Below are positions 26,801-37,883 of a stretch of 64,000 nt of DNA, in pieces. Source of the stretch: Atopsyche davidsoni (taxonomy: Eukaryota > Arthropoda > Insecta > Trichoptera > Hydrobiosidae); NCBI GenBank assembly GCA_022113835.1, contig JAILWY010000026.1:10753001-10817000 (forward strand). The letters are read 5' to 3'. Made by a program: the position numbers and the translations under genes. The notes beneath the pieces are model-generated. The model was not told the origin of the DNA. It did not search any database and saw only the letters and a program-made list of their open reading frames with translations. Every line of letters starts with the position of its first letter. The stretch's first letter is position 1.

Positions 26801-28385
26801 TAAAGAATTTGCAAAATTTACAAATTTGTCCAATTGTCTCTCTGTTCCACTCCAACAAATCAAGATATCATCTACATACCTGTAGTAGTAAATGATATTT
26901 TTATCCCAGCTTGATTTTAGTAACTTCTCTTCAAACGCATCCATGAAGCATTCTGCTATCAATGGACTTAGGTTACTTCCAATAGGAAGGCCTTCAAGTT
27001 GCTGGTAAATTGTATCATTGAATTTAAAATAGTTAGTGTCTAAACATGCTTCTAATAACTGATACATCTCATCTATTACAATGGGTCCCAGCTTACTTTG
27101 TTCCATAATATTACGGACAATTTCCAATGATTCCTTAACAGGAATATTGGGAAAAAGGCTAGTGACATCTAATGAAATGAATTTATAGTTCGTTTGAAGA
27201 GGTATGTCCTTGATTTTATCCACCAAGTCTAATGAGTTTATGACACCATGCTTCGGTTTAAAGTTAGTTAAATCTTTAAACAGAATATTTAATTTACTCG
27301 ATAGTAATGATGCTGGAGTATGGTTAAAATGCACCCCTGGTCACATAAATTAGCAGCATACTATAGCATGGTACACCGGCTAGTTAAATTACCGCTAGAA
27401 TTAGAAGCATTCAATGAAGAATTAAAAATAATAAAATCAATTGCAGCAAGTAATGGTTACCCAAATAATATTATTGATAAAATCCTTATTAAAAAATCAC
27501 ATGCAAAAAACTCTATTCAGATATACCCTGTTAGCCGTAGCGATGAAGAGAAGCCGTTTAGATGCATTGAATATTTTGGTCAAATCTCACTTGATATTTG
27601 CAAACAATTACCAGAATTTAAAATGGCCTTTAAGAATAGAAGCAACTTAGGAATACTTTTAAAAAACAGTAAGGACAAAGTTGATGCCTTCCAAAAGAGT
27701 GGAGTCTACAAATTAACGTGTGATGACTGCAAAGCTATGTACATTGGTCAAACAGGTCGTAGTTTTGCAACAAGATACAAAGAGCATCTGGCTTCTTTTA
27801 AAAATAATAAATTAGATTCACAATTTGCAATACATCTTAATGACAGTAAACATAAGTTAAATGTTGATAATAAGCCAAGTCTCCTTCATGTTTCCAATAA
27901 AGGCTATAGACTTAATATTTTGGAGCAATTAGAAATAATTAAGCACCAAAATCTAGAATTCCCTTTGATCAATGAACAACTTAACAACCATAATTCTCCC
28001 CTTCTTAATATTTTTAAAAATACAATGTGATTCTGCTTCCAAACTAATTGCTTTCAGGTGGCGGCCAGGACAGCCAGGAATCATCATAAAATAGTTTATT
28101 TAAGTACTTAGTATTAAAATTATTGCTGTTAATGTCATTTTAATGGGGTTTCACAGCACCCAATAGAAGCAATTTTTTCCACATAAATTTGTAATATCTA
28201 TGACTCATGTAAATTTGTTGATTTTGTTATGTATAAACTCGTGTTTTCTATATAGAATCAGTCTTGAAGATGCCGTGTTCGGCGAAAGAGCTCTCGCTAT
28301 AAGCAAAATAAACGTAGTCTCCAAAACCATTTGGTTTTATTTTATTGTTATAAAATGGAGTATTACAAAATAAATACCAGTTCCA

Positions 28386-28443
<58 letters not shown>

Positions 28444-30270
28444 TATTTTTTTGCTTGTATGGTTCAAACACATTCACAGATTTTTCAAGGAGAAAGACAA
28501 CTGAGATAAACTGTCACACAGTAATTAAACGTTTTCACTTATCTGATGACACGTAAAAAGAACATTAATATTAGGGTTATGGATAATATAACGTTATTTC
28601 TGGCAGTGTTGTTTTAAAACCTACCATCCAATGTTTCGAAATGATCCTCCTCAAAATTATCATGGAGCGCCATGTAGAAGGTATCGTTTTCTGCCAACAG
28701 CGCTTGCAGGTATTCAGCCTCGGCCCTCGTCTCCGTCACCATGAGTTCTGCGCCCTCGTTGATACACGTCTTGCGGGCCTTCCCGAAAATCGCCATCGTT
28801 TTGTGAACCTTCAGGAAGGATTTCATATCTCTGTTGTATTCATAGTCCCGCCGAAACACCGGTTCCTTGGAGTTGTAGGCATGCAAGCTTAAAAATTGTA
28901 TGCGAAGATTTAGTTTCCCCTAGATATTAGGCAAAGTGATCATAGTACATATTGGCGACGGCTACCAGATTTATTCTCGCGAGGAGACGCTGGCAGTCGG
29001 TTTACTTCTTCGGCTTCAGCATATGAATTCGCCAAGGTTCATACGCTAGCAGTGGACTGTATTATCATTCATTTAAACACTTTATTTTCGTATAAACTTT
29101 TATTCAAGCTTCAAAAAACATAGATTACAATTTAACCTTAATGTGATATTAAAACAAGTTACATTAACACTTGAATTTACTTTTAAAAACACTTTGACCG
29201 ATAACTGGGTCGTTTAATTTCACTTTTAAACATTTAAACGACAGCCACGCGATCCTGCATGGATGTCGGAGTATCTTCGCTCCCGGGCAGCGTCGCCCCG
29301 TGGAGTCAAATCGAGAACTTTTCTATTTCACTTCTTAACTTTTTAACGACAGCCACGCGATCCTGCATGGATGTCGGAGTATCCTTGCTCCCGGGCAGCG
29401 TCACCCCGTGGAGTCAAATCTAATACTGCCCCCTTGAGGGGCTGGGTGGTTCTTATACCGTTTTCAAACATGGATGCGCTTTGGGCCGGGCGGTTGGGTC
29501 AAAGCAAACAGATTAGGTTATTCCGTGTATTTCTCCATGACTCTGGGAACGATTATAATGCTAGCCGAGCCAGGTGGGTCAGGAATGCGGGCCATAAACC
29601 TTTCTCTGGCCGGTTTCTTTATTTCGCGAAGTCTTAAAAGGTACGCGACGATTCCCTAAGTGCAATAATCATTAAAAATTCCCCCGGCCATGTCGTCCGT
29701 GGGAGCGGGGCCTGAGCCTCCAGGCGCCGTCCCGGCGGCCGCTTCAAACTAATCTTTTCAAAGTTAATATTTATTCTAAAGGAATTGAAACTATGATCGC
29801 GTTGCCAACAGTACATATATATCATCTCTTCTCAAAAATAATTATATTTAACACTATTTTTACCACAGCTCTTTGAGAAACTAATATTAAGAAATTCAAC
29901 ATATGAAATTTGTAGGTAAACATTTTTTATTATTAATAAAGGAAATCACAATTATACTGACCCAGGAAGAAAACTTTTCTCATTTCAGGGGAAAAATATG
30001 AAACATCACGCAAAAAATAAAGCAACCTTATTTTATAAATTAGGCGTTGCAAAAAAAGCGTGGTCCATTTGCATCTAACAGACGATATTCTAACATGAAA
30101 AATATTATATAAAGGTAACAAATTTAGACTTGCATGCATATGAATTTTTATGTAAAGTGCCTTTTTGAAATTGGTTGATTGATATCTTACCTTGATTGTT
30201 TTTCGGTTGTTGCAGTCGCTGCGCTCGCTAAAGCAAGAATGAATACCGCTCTTGATATTTTCTCCAGCAT
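23829..30270 (-). CDS. Lectin B: secreted dual-CRD C-type lectin, duplicate of lectin A
   Basis: Five exons: 30270-30191, 28887-28625, 25051-24857, 24614-24363 and 24022-23829; 984 nt, 327 aa, each exon the same length as in lectin A. The reading frame is open throughout with GT-AG borders. It has the same signal peptide, CRD1 with EGS instead of EPN, and CRD2 without EPN/QPD or the N-D calcium motif but with the two extra cysteines (SRQDCRG and CGDC). The first CRD1 exon differs from A at only about seven residues; the CRD2 exons differ more, for example GDYLHIGF and NLGEVAST at the C-terminus. Intron 2 is about 3.6 kb because of a Penelope-like insertion, and intron 1 carries an 858-bp insertion. 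The coding exons are untouched, so the gene may be functional if the long intron, with its 1-kb inverted repeat, is spliced. Confidence 0.88.
25630..26653. repeat. Left arm of 1024-bp inverted repeat
   Basis: The reverse complement of 27329-28352, with mirror positions summing to 53982. I compared both ends and several internal stretches and saw no mismatch. The arms are separated by a 675-bp spacer (26654-27328). Confidence 0.9.
25952..27334 (-). CDS. Penelope-like reverse transcriptase/GIY-YIG endonuclease, 5'-truncated
   Basis: About 460 codons, open to the stop. RT motifs in order are FISLDVTSLFPNIP (motif A, catalytic Asp), GLPIGSNLSPLIAE (motif B region) and YRYVDDILI (motif C, YVDD). 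These are followed by a thumb/linker region and then a GIY-YIG endonuclease region: GVYKL, then MYIGQTGRSFATRYKEH, with the conserved Arg. Full-length family proteins have several hundred more residues before motif A, so the N-terminus is missing. The truncation coincides with the junction to the inverted plus-strand copy. The apparent ATG is at the junction and is probably not the native start. The frame has no stop or shift, suggesting a recent insertion. Confidence 0.88.
   Translation of the reverse strand: MHFNHTPASLLSSKLNILFKDLTNFKPKHGVINSLDLVDKIKDIPLQTNYKFISLDVTSLFPNIPVKESLEIVRNIMEQSKLGPIVIDEMYQLLEACLDTNYFKFNDTIYQQLEGLPIGSNLSPLIAECFMDAFEEKLLKSSWDKNIIYYYRYVDDILICWSGTERQLDKFVNFANSLHTRIKFTLEKEVDKSINFLDLSIKNVNNRHHFSVYRKPTFADTTIHHKSMHPWSHKLAAYYSMVHRLVKLPLELEAFNEELKIIKSIAASNGYPNNIIDKILIKKSHAKNSIQIYPVSRSDEEKPFRCIEYFGQISLDICKQLPEFKMAFKNRSNLGILLKNSKDKVDAFQKSGVYKLTCDDCKAMYIGQTGRSFATRYKEHLASFKNNKLDSQFAIHLNDSKHKLNVDNKPSLLHVSNKGYRLNILEQLEIIKHQNLEFPLINEQLNNHNSPLLNIFKNTM
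27329..28030 (+). pseudogene. Penelope-like ORF fragment (endonuclease half), inverted copy
   Basis: A plus-strand open frame that duplicates the C-terminal part of the minus-strand Penelope-like protein, starting at MHPWSHKLAAYY in the RT-endonuclease linker and continuing through the GIY-YIG region to the same stop. It lacks all reverse transcriptase motifs, so it cannot act as an RT. Its apparent start is created at the junction. Confidence 0.85.
27329..28352. repeat. Right arm of 1024-bp inverted repeat
   Basis: The inverted partner of 25630-26653; see that entry. The inner edge lies at the word TGCACCCCTGG, where the two element copies meet. Confidence 0.9.
28390..28438. repeat. (TA)n microsatellite, about 24 units
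   Basis: An uninterrupted TA dinucleotide run just outside the plus-strand end of the Penelope-like insertion. A shorter TA tract lies outside its other end at about 25616-25633. Confidence 0.9.
28952..29809. mobile_element. 858-bp insertion in intron 1 of lectin B, class unknown
   Basis: The sequence is absent from the otherwise collinear intron of lectin A and is flanked by AGTACATA at 28944-28951 and 29810-29817, an 8-bp target duplication. The ends are TTGGCGACGG and, inverted, GTTGGCAACG, a short imperfect terminal inverted repeat. The insert is GC-richer than its surroundings and has an internal direct repeat: a GCCACGCGATCCTGCATGGA block near 29234 and again near 29347, each followed by a Cys/Gly-rich, non-coding stretch. 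No transposase frame is visible. The 8-bp duplication suggests a cut-and-paste DNA element. Reading the ends as TG...CA would instead suggest a solo LTR. Confidence 0.7.
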
Positions 30271-31962
30271 ATTTAATCACGTAGATATAATATTTGCGTT
30301 ACAACCGATACAAATTTACACACAAGACTTGTTCAGAATTCTGCAAGTGTTACGTTCAAATAACATAACACGGATGCTATGCTAAGACGACACCCGAAGA
30401 CTGCCGAAGGTTTTTCGTTTACGGTTTGTTAAGTTATTATTTAGTATTTTGATGAGAGAAGTACAGCTGCTGTGATAAACTTTATCACTTTGTCGTGACT
30501 TTGTTGACCTGAGAAAACGTATCAACACAAATGGAATTCCCAATGATTCAGTGGCGGCACTGCCATACAAGCCGAATATTTTGGCATGCCTTGCTAAAAT
30601 TACATGTTACTACTAATTTTAGTAATCATATTTACGTGTCCATCTTATCTGATAAGATTTAATTTCGATTTATTTTTTTGCTTGCATTGCACCCTGGAAA
30701 TAGTCAATGTTTCTGGCATTATACCGTATGTGAGGTTGTATTCGCAATCTTAAAAGTAAGAAATGTTAAAGCTGTCTAAGCACGTAGCAACACAACCGCA
30801 ACTAAACTTTGGTTAGCCAGTAGTGTCATTTTTTACTTTACCTTTTTCAGCAATGCTATAAAGAAAGAAAAAACAAAAAAGGAGGACATCATTGGTTATT
30901 TAACAATTGATTGTCAGTATTTTATAGTACTAGGATCTCTTGTTCTTTGTTCCAAAGGCTTTCGATTATATTTTTGTATTATTATATAAAATATTATTTC
31001 GAGAGCACGTTGTTGTCTTATATAAATATTTTGGGAGCATTAAATTGGTTAAAGATTTGTCTAGTAATAACGTAACATAGTTAGTTGTCATGTTAATGGA
31101 AGCTCGGTTTATTTAATCAACTCAGCGCTACAACACGTTTCAGATTATTATAATACCAAGCAAAGAAACATCATCTCCTCGTACACACATGAACACTAAT
31201 TATTATCTTACTATAATTTTCGATAAGCTTTCATTGCCTTCAAAACTTCAGTACGCTTATAATGTTTAATTAACAATACTAGTGTTGCTTACAAAACTTT
31301 TTGTATGGAATCACCAAAATACATTTATGAGCACACCACGCTTTATGATTGATGATTTGATTTCAAATAATAAATATAAATATTTATAAATAATTTGCCT
31401 TTGGGATCGATGAAATAAAAATATGCTGATTTAGTGTGGGGAATTCAAGCAGGAAAATCCCAGCTTATGTTTACATGGGTTTATTTATTGACTCACGTCT
31501 TCTCCAAACACAATATAGTGATGTTGTCTTTCAAGGCAGCCCTGCGGTTGTAATTATCTGTCTGTTTTTTTATTTGCATTTATAAATGCACATAATCATT
31601 ACAATAACTGTATCTCTCGTTGCGTGCTTATTGCAGCTGCATATTTATAAAAAAACAAAACAATTTCAATATTTTAAAAATATCGTTTGTTTTAACAACC
31701 GTTTATCACAATTTATAATAAAATATACATGAAAATTAAATATTCTCGGGTTTTTTATACGTTGAAGTAATGGATTACATGTTAAATATTATGTATGGTG
31801 ATATATTTTAACTAAAGTAAATTCTTGAGCACAAATAGCTTATGACAAAATAATAAAAGGTAAATAATAATATTGGTTAACATGCGATGATAAGAGAAAA
31901 CATGTGGAAATTAAAAAAAAATGGTTTTCTCATCGTGCATATTAGGCTTCGATTGTGTGGAC
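30271..31962. other. Intergenic DNA between lectins B and C
   Basis: The first 500 bp is the upstream flank of lectin B, conserved with that of lectin A. The rest is AT-rich. The portion from about 31330 to 31962 is the 3' flank of lectin C and is matched, diverged, by 36916-37345. I see no further gene. Confidence 0.5.
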
Positions 31963-34900
31963 TCAAGCCATCATAGGTGCGCCTGCTCGCCTGGTGACGC
32001 CATAACCGTTCCGCAGGTCGATCCCGCCACCCAGGACCTTCTCACAGAGGAAGGGGGCCCTGTTCTTGCAGTTGAAGTCATTGAGCTTGCCGTTGCGGAA
32101 CATGGAGCCGCAGTGCTCATTGTCCAACAAGTTGTCCGGCTGCCCATTTGACCATTCTTCGTACCCAGCCTCCGCAAGCGTCAACCCTGAAAAAGTAACG
32201 TAACGTAAAATAAAGTATATTGACAAATGTTGGTTTCTAGTTAAGGTTTCATGATCACTGCCGATGTGCTATATTTGAAGTCTTAATTCGCATCATCTTT
32301 GAATTATGTATCCCTTCGTTTTGATTGAACTGATTGGGGAAGTGATTATCTCCGCCTATCGCATTCTCCACTCACCTTCCGCGGTGATGAAGTGGGAGTT
32401 AGTAATGATGTCGCTGAACCCAAGCAGCAGGCTGCTCTTGTCCATGTTCTGCTTGAGCGAATTCTCCGGGTGTCTGGCGAAGAGTTCGACAAATAGGTTG
32501 GCTTCGTCAGCACTGTTGATGACAGCAAGGTGGGCTTGCTCCGCCCGACAGATCCTGAAGGCGTCGCTCCAGTTCCTTTGAGCCGCGTGGAACTTGTAAC
32601 AGCGGTCGGCCGATGGGAAGTACTCATATCCTGGAAAATGTAAGCAATTTATTAAAATTTATATTTCACACTTGTGGTCATGATCGTCAAATTAGTTTAA
32701 TTAATATAAATCGCATAATGAATATAAACTATTTGATCGATTATTCGTATAATATAGGTGTATTTCTATTTTGCCGACATGTTTTGTCAAATTTTTCATA
32801 ATTTATAAACAATTGTTATTTCATTCATGTATACTGTAGCTTATTGTCCACGGAAAAATCAAATGAAAAAAGATATTGGAGGAAGAAAGTTAACGTGAAT
32901 ACTCAGCGGCAATTAAAACCCAATATTTTCGATTTACTAAGTATAATTTTTAAAAATATTTTTGTCATTTATCTTTACTGCAGCTGATTGTTCAGTTTAA
33001 GTTTTAAATCAAACTTCATTGCCAAAAATAGTTTAAATTCGATGAATTTGGTTTATATACCCAAGTCGTAGGTCTCGCAGGCAGGGTTGGAGGTCACCGA
33101 GTCCTTGTCCCTCTTGCAGACGAAGTGGAACTTGTTGAAGCAGTAGTCGTCGTTGTAGGTACCGCTGCGCGTCATGAGCACGCAGTCCTCGTTGTTGCGT
33201 GCGTCGTTGGGCTCGCCGTTGGCCCAGTTGGTGTAGGTGTCGGATATGGGAATTCCTGTGGGAGCACAGTATAATGTTGGACGTTAAATTACTAGGCTTG
33301 TGCCACCATTTGAAACCACAATATCCGCAACATTTAGCGTAGTACCATATATTGACCTTGGCGCCGTATAAATATTATTATTGGTTTCATATGAACTATA
33401 AGAAACATCGAAGGAATGAAAATCTCGGAAACAACGGATGCAATGCTTATCAAATAATTTTATTTAAATTATATATTTTATGTTTTATTTTGTTTTCAAA
33501 TGATATTGGGAAGTGTGAATTTGTATTATTTTATGATAAAATAATTATTATAAAAACCAAACTAGCTTTCTCGTTCAAATTACCGCTGATTAATTACAAA
33601 ATAGTTGCCAAGATGTCTAAAAGATTATGTAGGTAGTTTGCTTGTTCTTTTACCATGCAATCCAGTTCATAAAAAAATAATTTGTAATGCATTGTCAGGT
33701 AAATAAAGGTTAATAATTGCGTGAAATTTTGGATCTCTACTGACCGTCGATGGTGATGAAGTCTCCCTCGGCGTAGTTGTCGTGGATGCCGATCCAGGTG
33801 AAGAAGGTGGTGTGGTCCAGCTTATCGACGAGCTTCTCGGCCTCCTGCTGGGAGGCAGGGGTGGCCAGGCGGGCGCCCTCTGCCAGGCAGGTGGACACTG
33901 CGTCATGCCAGCTGAGCTTCACGTGGTGCGCTTTGAAGAAGGCCTGCTCCTCGGGGTAGTACGTGTAGTCACTCCGAAAGAAGTCTTGCGTAGGAGCAGC
34001 TGGAACGTGGTTCAATGATATATTTTTTTTTTAAGATTTCACCATATTATACTAAAAAAAAAATTACTTTAAAAAAATAACGTTTGAAATATTATATAGA
34101 AAAAAATTCTATAAACTGGTTTCTTGATTGCTTGTTTATTCAACATCCAATTAAAGTATCAAAATTGGCTATGAAATAAAATTTACGTATTAATGGCATG
34201 GCGCTCCGTTTATATGTTTTTTGAAATATTTAGTAAAATGCAAAGGGCTTGGTCTGTTATCAAAGCTACGACACGCCACCACCTATATGTTCCTCTCCTT
34301 GTCCAGTACTTGCTTAATTTGTTTTTTGTATTGTAACCACAATCAAACATCTCCTTGCCGTATTACGATCTTCGTATGTGGACTGAAACAAGTTCTAAAT
34401 AACAAATATGTTATTTTCAGCAAAATTAATGTTTATTATTATTGGAGACTGGTGTGAAACATATTGACATAAATATTTTAACGATAATATATAAATAACA
34501 TTGCCTTTAATTACACTATTACTCAATAAACCCAAATTAACTACGAACGTCTTCACGATTGTTTTATTATACGCTAACAAAATGGCTTCATTTAACGGTT
34601 AAGTAACAACTTAAAATTGATAATAAAAGTTTAGGTTACAAATAATAATTTTATAATACGTTTTCGTGACTTGACAACTCCGCCGATGTCGAAGACGTTG
34701 ATTTTTTAATGAAAAAACACTTCAGACCTACCACAATTTAGTCGGTTCTTTCGATAATATAACGCAAAATAAATAAATACAATACAAGTCGTTTAAAAAT
34801 AACAGAATATAATTATGAGTGAATTTAGCTCTGTATTTGTTTATGTGATGTCATTGGATGTTTTAAATTGTGTAAGGTCATGTGTATAATTGTTTTATGT

Positions 34901-34996
34901 CCATGTACTCCCATGAGATGTTTTCAAACTGTATTGAGTACCTGGCTTCGCAGCTACCACCGCTAGAACGGGAACTATGATGAGTAGCAGTTTCAT
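31963..34996 (-). CDS. Lectin C: secreted dual-CRD C-type lectin (EPN + QPD)
   Basis: Five exons: 34996-34942, 33999-33745, 33255-33061, 32630-32376 and 32186-31963; 984 nt, 327 aa; all introns phase 1. The signal peptide is MKLLLIIVPVLAVVAA. CRD1 (about 25-162) is a short-form domain with mannose-type GEPND and YNDDYC. CRD2 (about 169-305) is long form: an extra disulfide pair is formed by the cysteine in ACETYDLG and that in ADRCYKFH. It carries galactose-type GQPDN and LNDFNC. All core cysteines are present in both. After CRD2 there is a short Gly/Arg-rich tail ending GAPMMA. The design predicts a secreted, calcium-dependent lectin able to bind two sugar classes, as in immulectins of Lepidoptera. 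A TATA-like TATATAAAC lies about 90 bp upstream. Confidence 0.92.
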
Positions 34997-36915
34997 CTTG
35001 CACTTGAGACACTCACAGACGATCCTTCACTTCGCAGTCGTCGATGATGACTGACCTGTTCGCTGTTCGACTCTCAACCGGTTACCGTTTATATAATTAT
35101 TCGCATATTCTTATCGCTGCGATATTCTACTGGGTTTTTCAAAGCGTAGTTTTCATTTATGTGTAAGAGTACTTGCGCACATTTTGCTTACAAATTATAA
35201 TCAATGCAATAAATATATTTTTTTAAATATCCAAAAATAATATTATTTGTCCATTTTGTATATGATTCGAGTTTGTTAAATTTTTGCCGAGAATACGTGT
35301 GTTTCTTGTCCTTATATTCAAAAGTTCAGCTTTAAACACACGTTGAATACTCATTTTAGGTCACATGAATACAAAATCTTTTTATATATAAAAATGCAGT
35401 TTATACAAGCTATTAACCATTGCATGACCTAAAATGTCCTTTCAAGAATTTTCTAGAACATTTTTAGTTTGTCAAAGCTACTTTACGTAGCGTACGTAAT
35501 ATTTATAGTATTAAAAATATTATCCTACATTTTTTCGGTATGTTTTGCATTGCATGTGGTTTATATTTACTTATATGTGTATTTACAAATAATAATAAAT
35601 AAACTAAAAAAATAGTTTTAGTAAATAATATTTTTCATTAATTATTAATACCTCTGCTACGCTAAAATAATTGGTTAAATGTATCCAGTGATGGTGAATG
35701 CAATTGTTCATTTTAATTCTCATGCGTACTTGAAAATTCCGACTAGAATAACCCATAAGGTTTACCGACCGATAAAACTTAACTACTATAATTTTTTTTT
35801 TTGGTCATTCCTCTGTGTGCGTATTGGAAATTTTATAAACCAATTCACTTAGGTCATTCACAAAATGGGTTTTTAAAAAGATTTTCGGCTGTCGCGGTTC
35901 CGTGCTCTGCCGCGATGCCGTGAAGGGGTGTCGAGAAAAAAAAAACCTGGATTTTTCTCATCGTTTCACGTGTGAATCGATTACCCAATAAATCACAAAC
36001 AATACTGGCGCGAGATGAGTCAGTGACTAAATTTTATTACATAGCAATAATTTTTTTTAACAACAATCAGATGCGTGCGCCTAGCTTGGCGGAACGTTCG
36101 GTGACTAATATGTATTGTGAAATTTTTTATTGTTACAATAAGGGTATAGACACCAAATATTCGGAAACAACGTCCGACATCAGTTGCATTTCGTATCTTC
36201 GCGTGTGACGTCGCCGTCGGTTGTGCAGAAATATAAAGTGTTATTAATATATTGCAGGATTCCAAGTTCTCAGAGCCAGTATTACAACAATATATTCTTT
36301 ATAATATTCCTCTTGTTTCTTTCGATGATTCTCGTCTTCGTTTCGTTGAAAAAAAAATTTAAAGTGTTTTTTTTTTTGGTCACTTTGTATTCAAACACAT
36401 AACTGAGAACAAACACCACGTCAAAGCAGTGAAGCATCTGTAAGTGAAATTCTCCAATTAATTTAATTGTTTTTTCTCGGTATATTTCAAGTAAATATAC
36501 AGAGAAAAGTGGTTTATAAACTGACTACTTTACTTCTTCTAAAAAAAATTTAACAAAGCATTTTGCGTTAAGACTTTTATATAAATTCGCCGCCATACCT
36601 TTTTTTATTATAATAGCGTCAATTTCGAAATATTATTATATTATTAGTGATTTCAAGTACTATTATGAAATTGTGACAAGGAACACGTTTTTTAATCGCT
36701 CACAAATGAGTAAATATGATCATACTACATTTTTTATTTAAAGATTTCGGTTTCTCATTATAAAATCGGTGAGTCCGAATGATAAATGAGCTAAAGACCA
36801 CATTATTTGACCGATGACTTTTTATTAGTGTGAGTATTGTTTAAACTTAAATAAATAAATACACATTTTGATTAATAATTATCATAAATACGTAATTAAA
36901 AAACCCAGCGCTGCT
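34997..36915. other. Intergenic DNA upstream of lectin C
   Basis: AT-rich DNA containing the lectin C promoter at its left edge. Short open frames near 35970-36400 show no family motif. Nothing else is recognised. Confidence 0.5.
35087..35095 (-). promoter_or_regulatory. TATA box candidate for lectin C
   Basis: TATATAAAC on the minus strand, with an arthropod initiator-like GTCAGTC about 40 nt downstream (35055-35049). The spacing is longer than the usual 30 nt, so the real start site may instead lie near 35064. Confidence 0.45.
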
Positions 36916-37706
36916 AGATGATTTGATTACAATGAATAAATAGAAAGGTTTATAAACAATTTACATTTGAGACTGATTAAATCAAATATGTTGATCATGT
37001 AAAAATAATGAAATCAAGAAAATCCGAGGTTATGTTTATTTATTTATTGACCGAAAAAATATAATGATATGTTTTAAGGCAGACTTGGAGATATCATTAT
37101 TTCTGTTTGTATTTCTCTAGTTCTACTTTGCATCTATAAATGCACTGAATCATTACAGTAACTATATTTCTCTGTATGGTGACGTATTTTAAGTAAAAAA
37201 AATTCTTGGGCACGTGCACACAAAACATATGAAAAATAACAAAGGTAAATAACAATATCGGCTAACTTGCGGTAGCAGCAAATTATCTGTAAAAAATAAC
37301 ATTTGCGGTTTTCTTCGTACACATTAGGTTTCGATTGTGTGGCCTGTTGATTGTCGTTGAGAGTCGTTGTTGAGCCTCGATTTGTTAGGGAGCCTCAACT
37401 TGTTAATAGGTAAAAAATCATATTTTGATTATATGTTTTTGTTTAGAGTAACATTGACAATGCCGCCGTGGTCGAAAATGTTGATTATTTTATGACAAAA
37501 CACTTCAGAGCTACCACCACAACTTAGTTGGCTCTTATGATAAAGAGTCGTAATTTTTTTTTTACATAATGCAAGTCGTTTTAAAAAAACAGAGTATAAT
37601 TAAGAGTGGACATGGCTAAGATCTGTATTTGTTTATGTAATGTCATTAGTGGTTAAAAAATGAGATGTTTTAAACTGTATTGGGTACCTGGCTTCGCAGC
37701 TACCTT
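36916..37706 (-). pseudogene. Relic of a lectin C-like gene with its CRD exons deleted
   Basis: Two blocks match lectin C in the same order. The region 36916-37345 resembles the lectin C 3' flank and last-exon end (31330-31965), including GGTTTCGATTGTGTGG. The region 37490-37706 resembles intron 1 and the 3' half of exon 1 (34675-34965), including the donor junction GGTAGCTGCGAAGCCAG followed by GTACCC. The start codon and first half of exon 1 are missing: homology stops abruptly at 37706. No CRD exon remains between the blocks. This is a dead tandem duplicate trimmed by a large internal deletion and loss of its 5' end. Confidence 0.72.
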
Positions 37707-37883
37707 TTAATGTAGTGTTTATTGTTTTCACTCTTGAATGCATTAAACAAAGTTATCCAGTTTACGTACGGTTATTGATATATGAAAAACCTGAGTATTC
37801 CATAACTTATCTTTTATTTTATCGTTTGTTAGATGGTACTATAATCAGGGCTGAAAAAAACGACCATGAGTCATGTGTACGAT

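Larger units (their letters stand above)
25630..28352. mobile_element. Penelope-like retroelement, two head-to-head copies
   Basis: A 2.7-kb insertion inside intron 2 of lectin B and absent from the matching intron of lectin A. A longer minus-strand copy (25630-27328) and a shorter plus-strand copy (27329-28352) are joined at their 5'-truncated ends. The outer ends on both sides are the element 3' end (...TTTTATTTTATTGTTATA in element orientation). TA-repeat tracts occur at both flanks. Penelope-like elements encode a reverse transcriptase fused to a GIY-YIG endonuclease, and inverted or tandem partial copies are known in the family. Extra lectin-B-specific DNA on both sides (about 25173-25629 and 28353-28549) may be an older insertion that hosts it. 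Confidence 0.88.
23384..30775. repeat. Right copy of the tandem segmental duplication (lectin B unit)
   Basis: This is the second copy of the unit that begins at about 20074, expanded to about 7.4 kb. The extra length is in intron 2 of lectin B (about 25173-28549, including a Penelope-like palindrome) and intron 1 (28952-29809). Exons and flanks remain collinear with copy 1. Confidence 0.85.
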
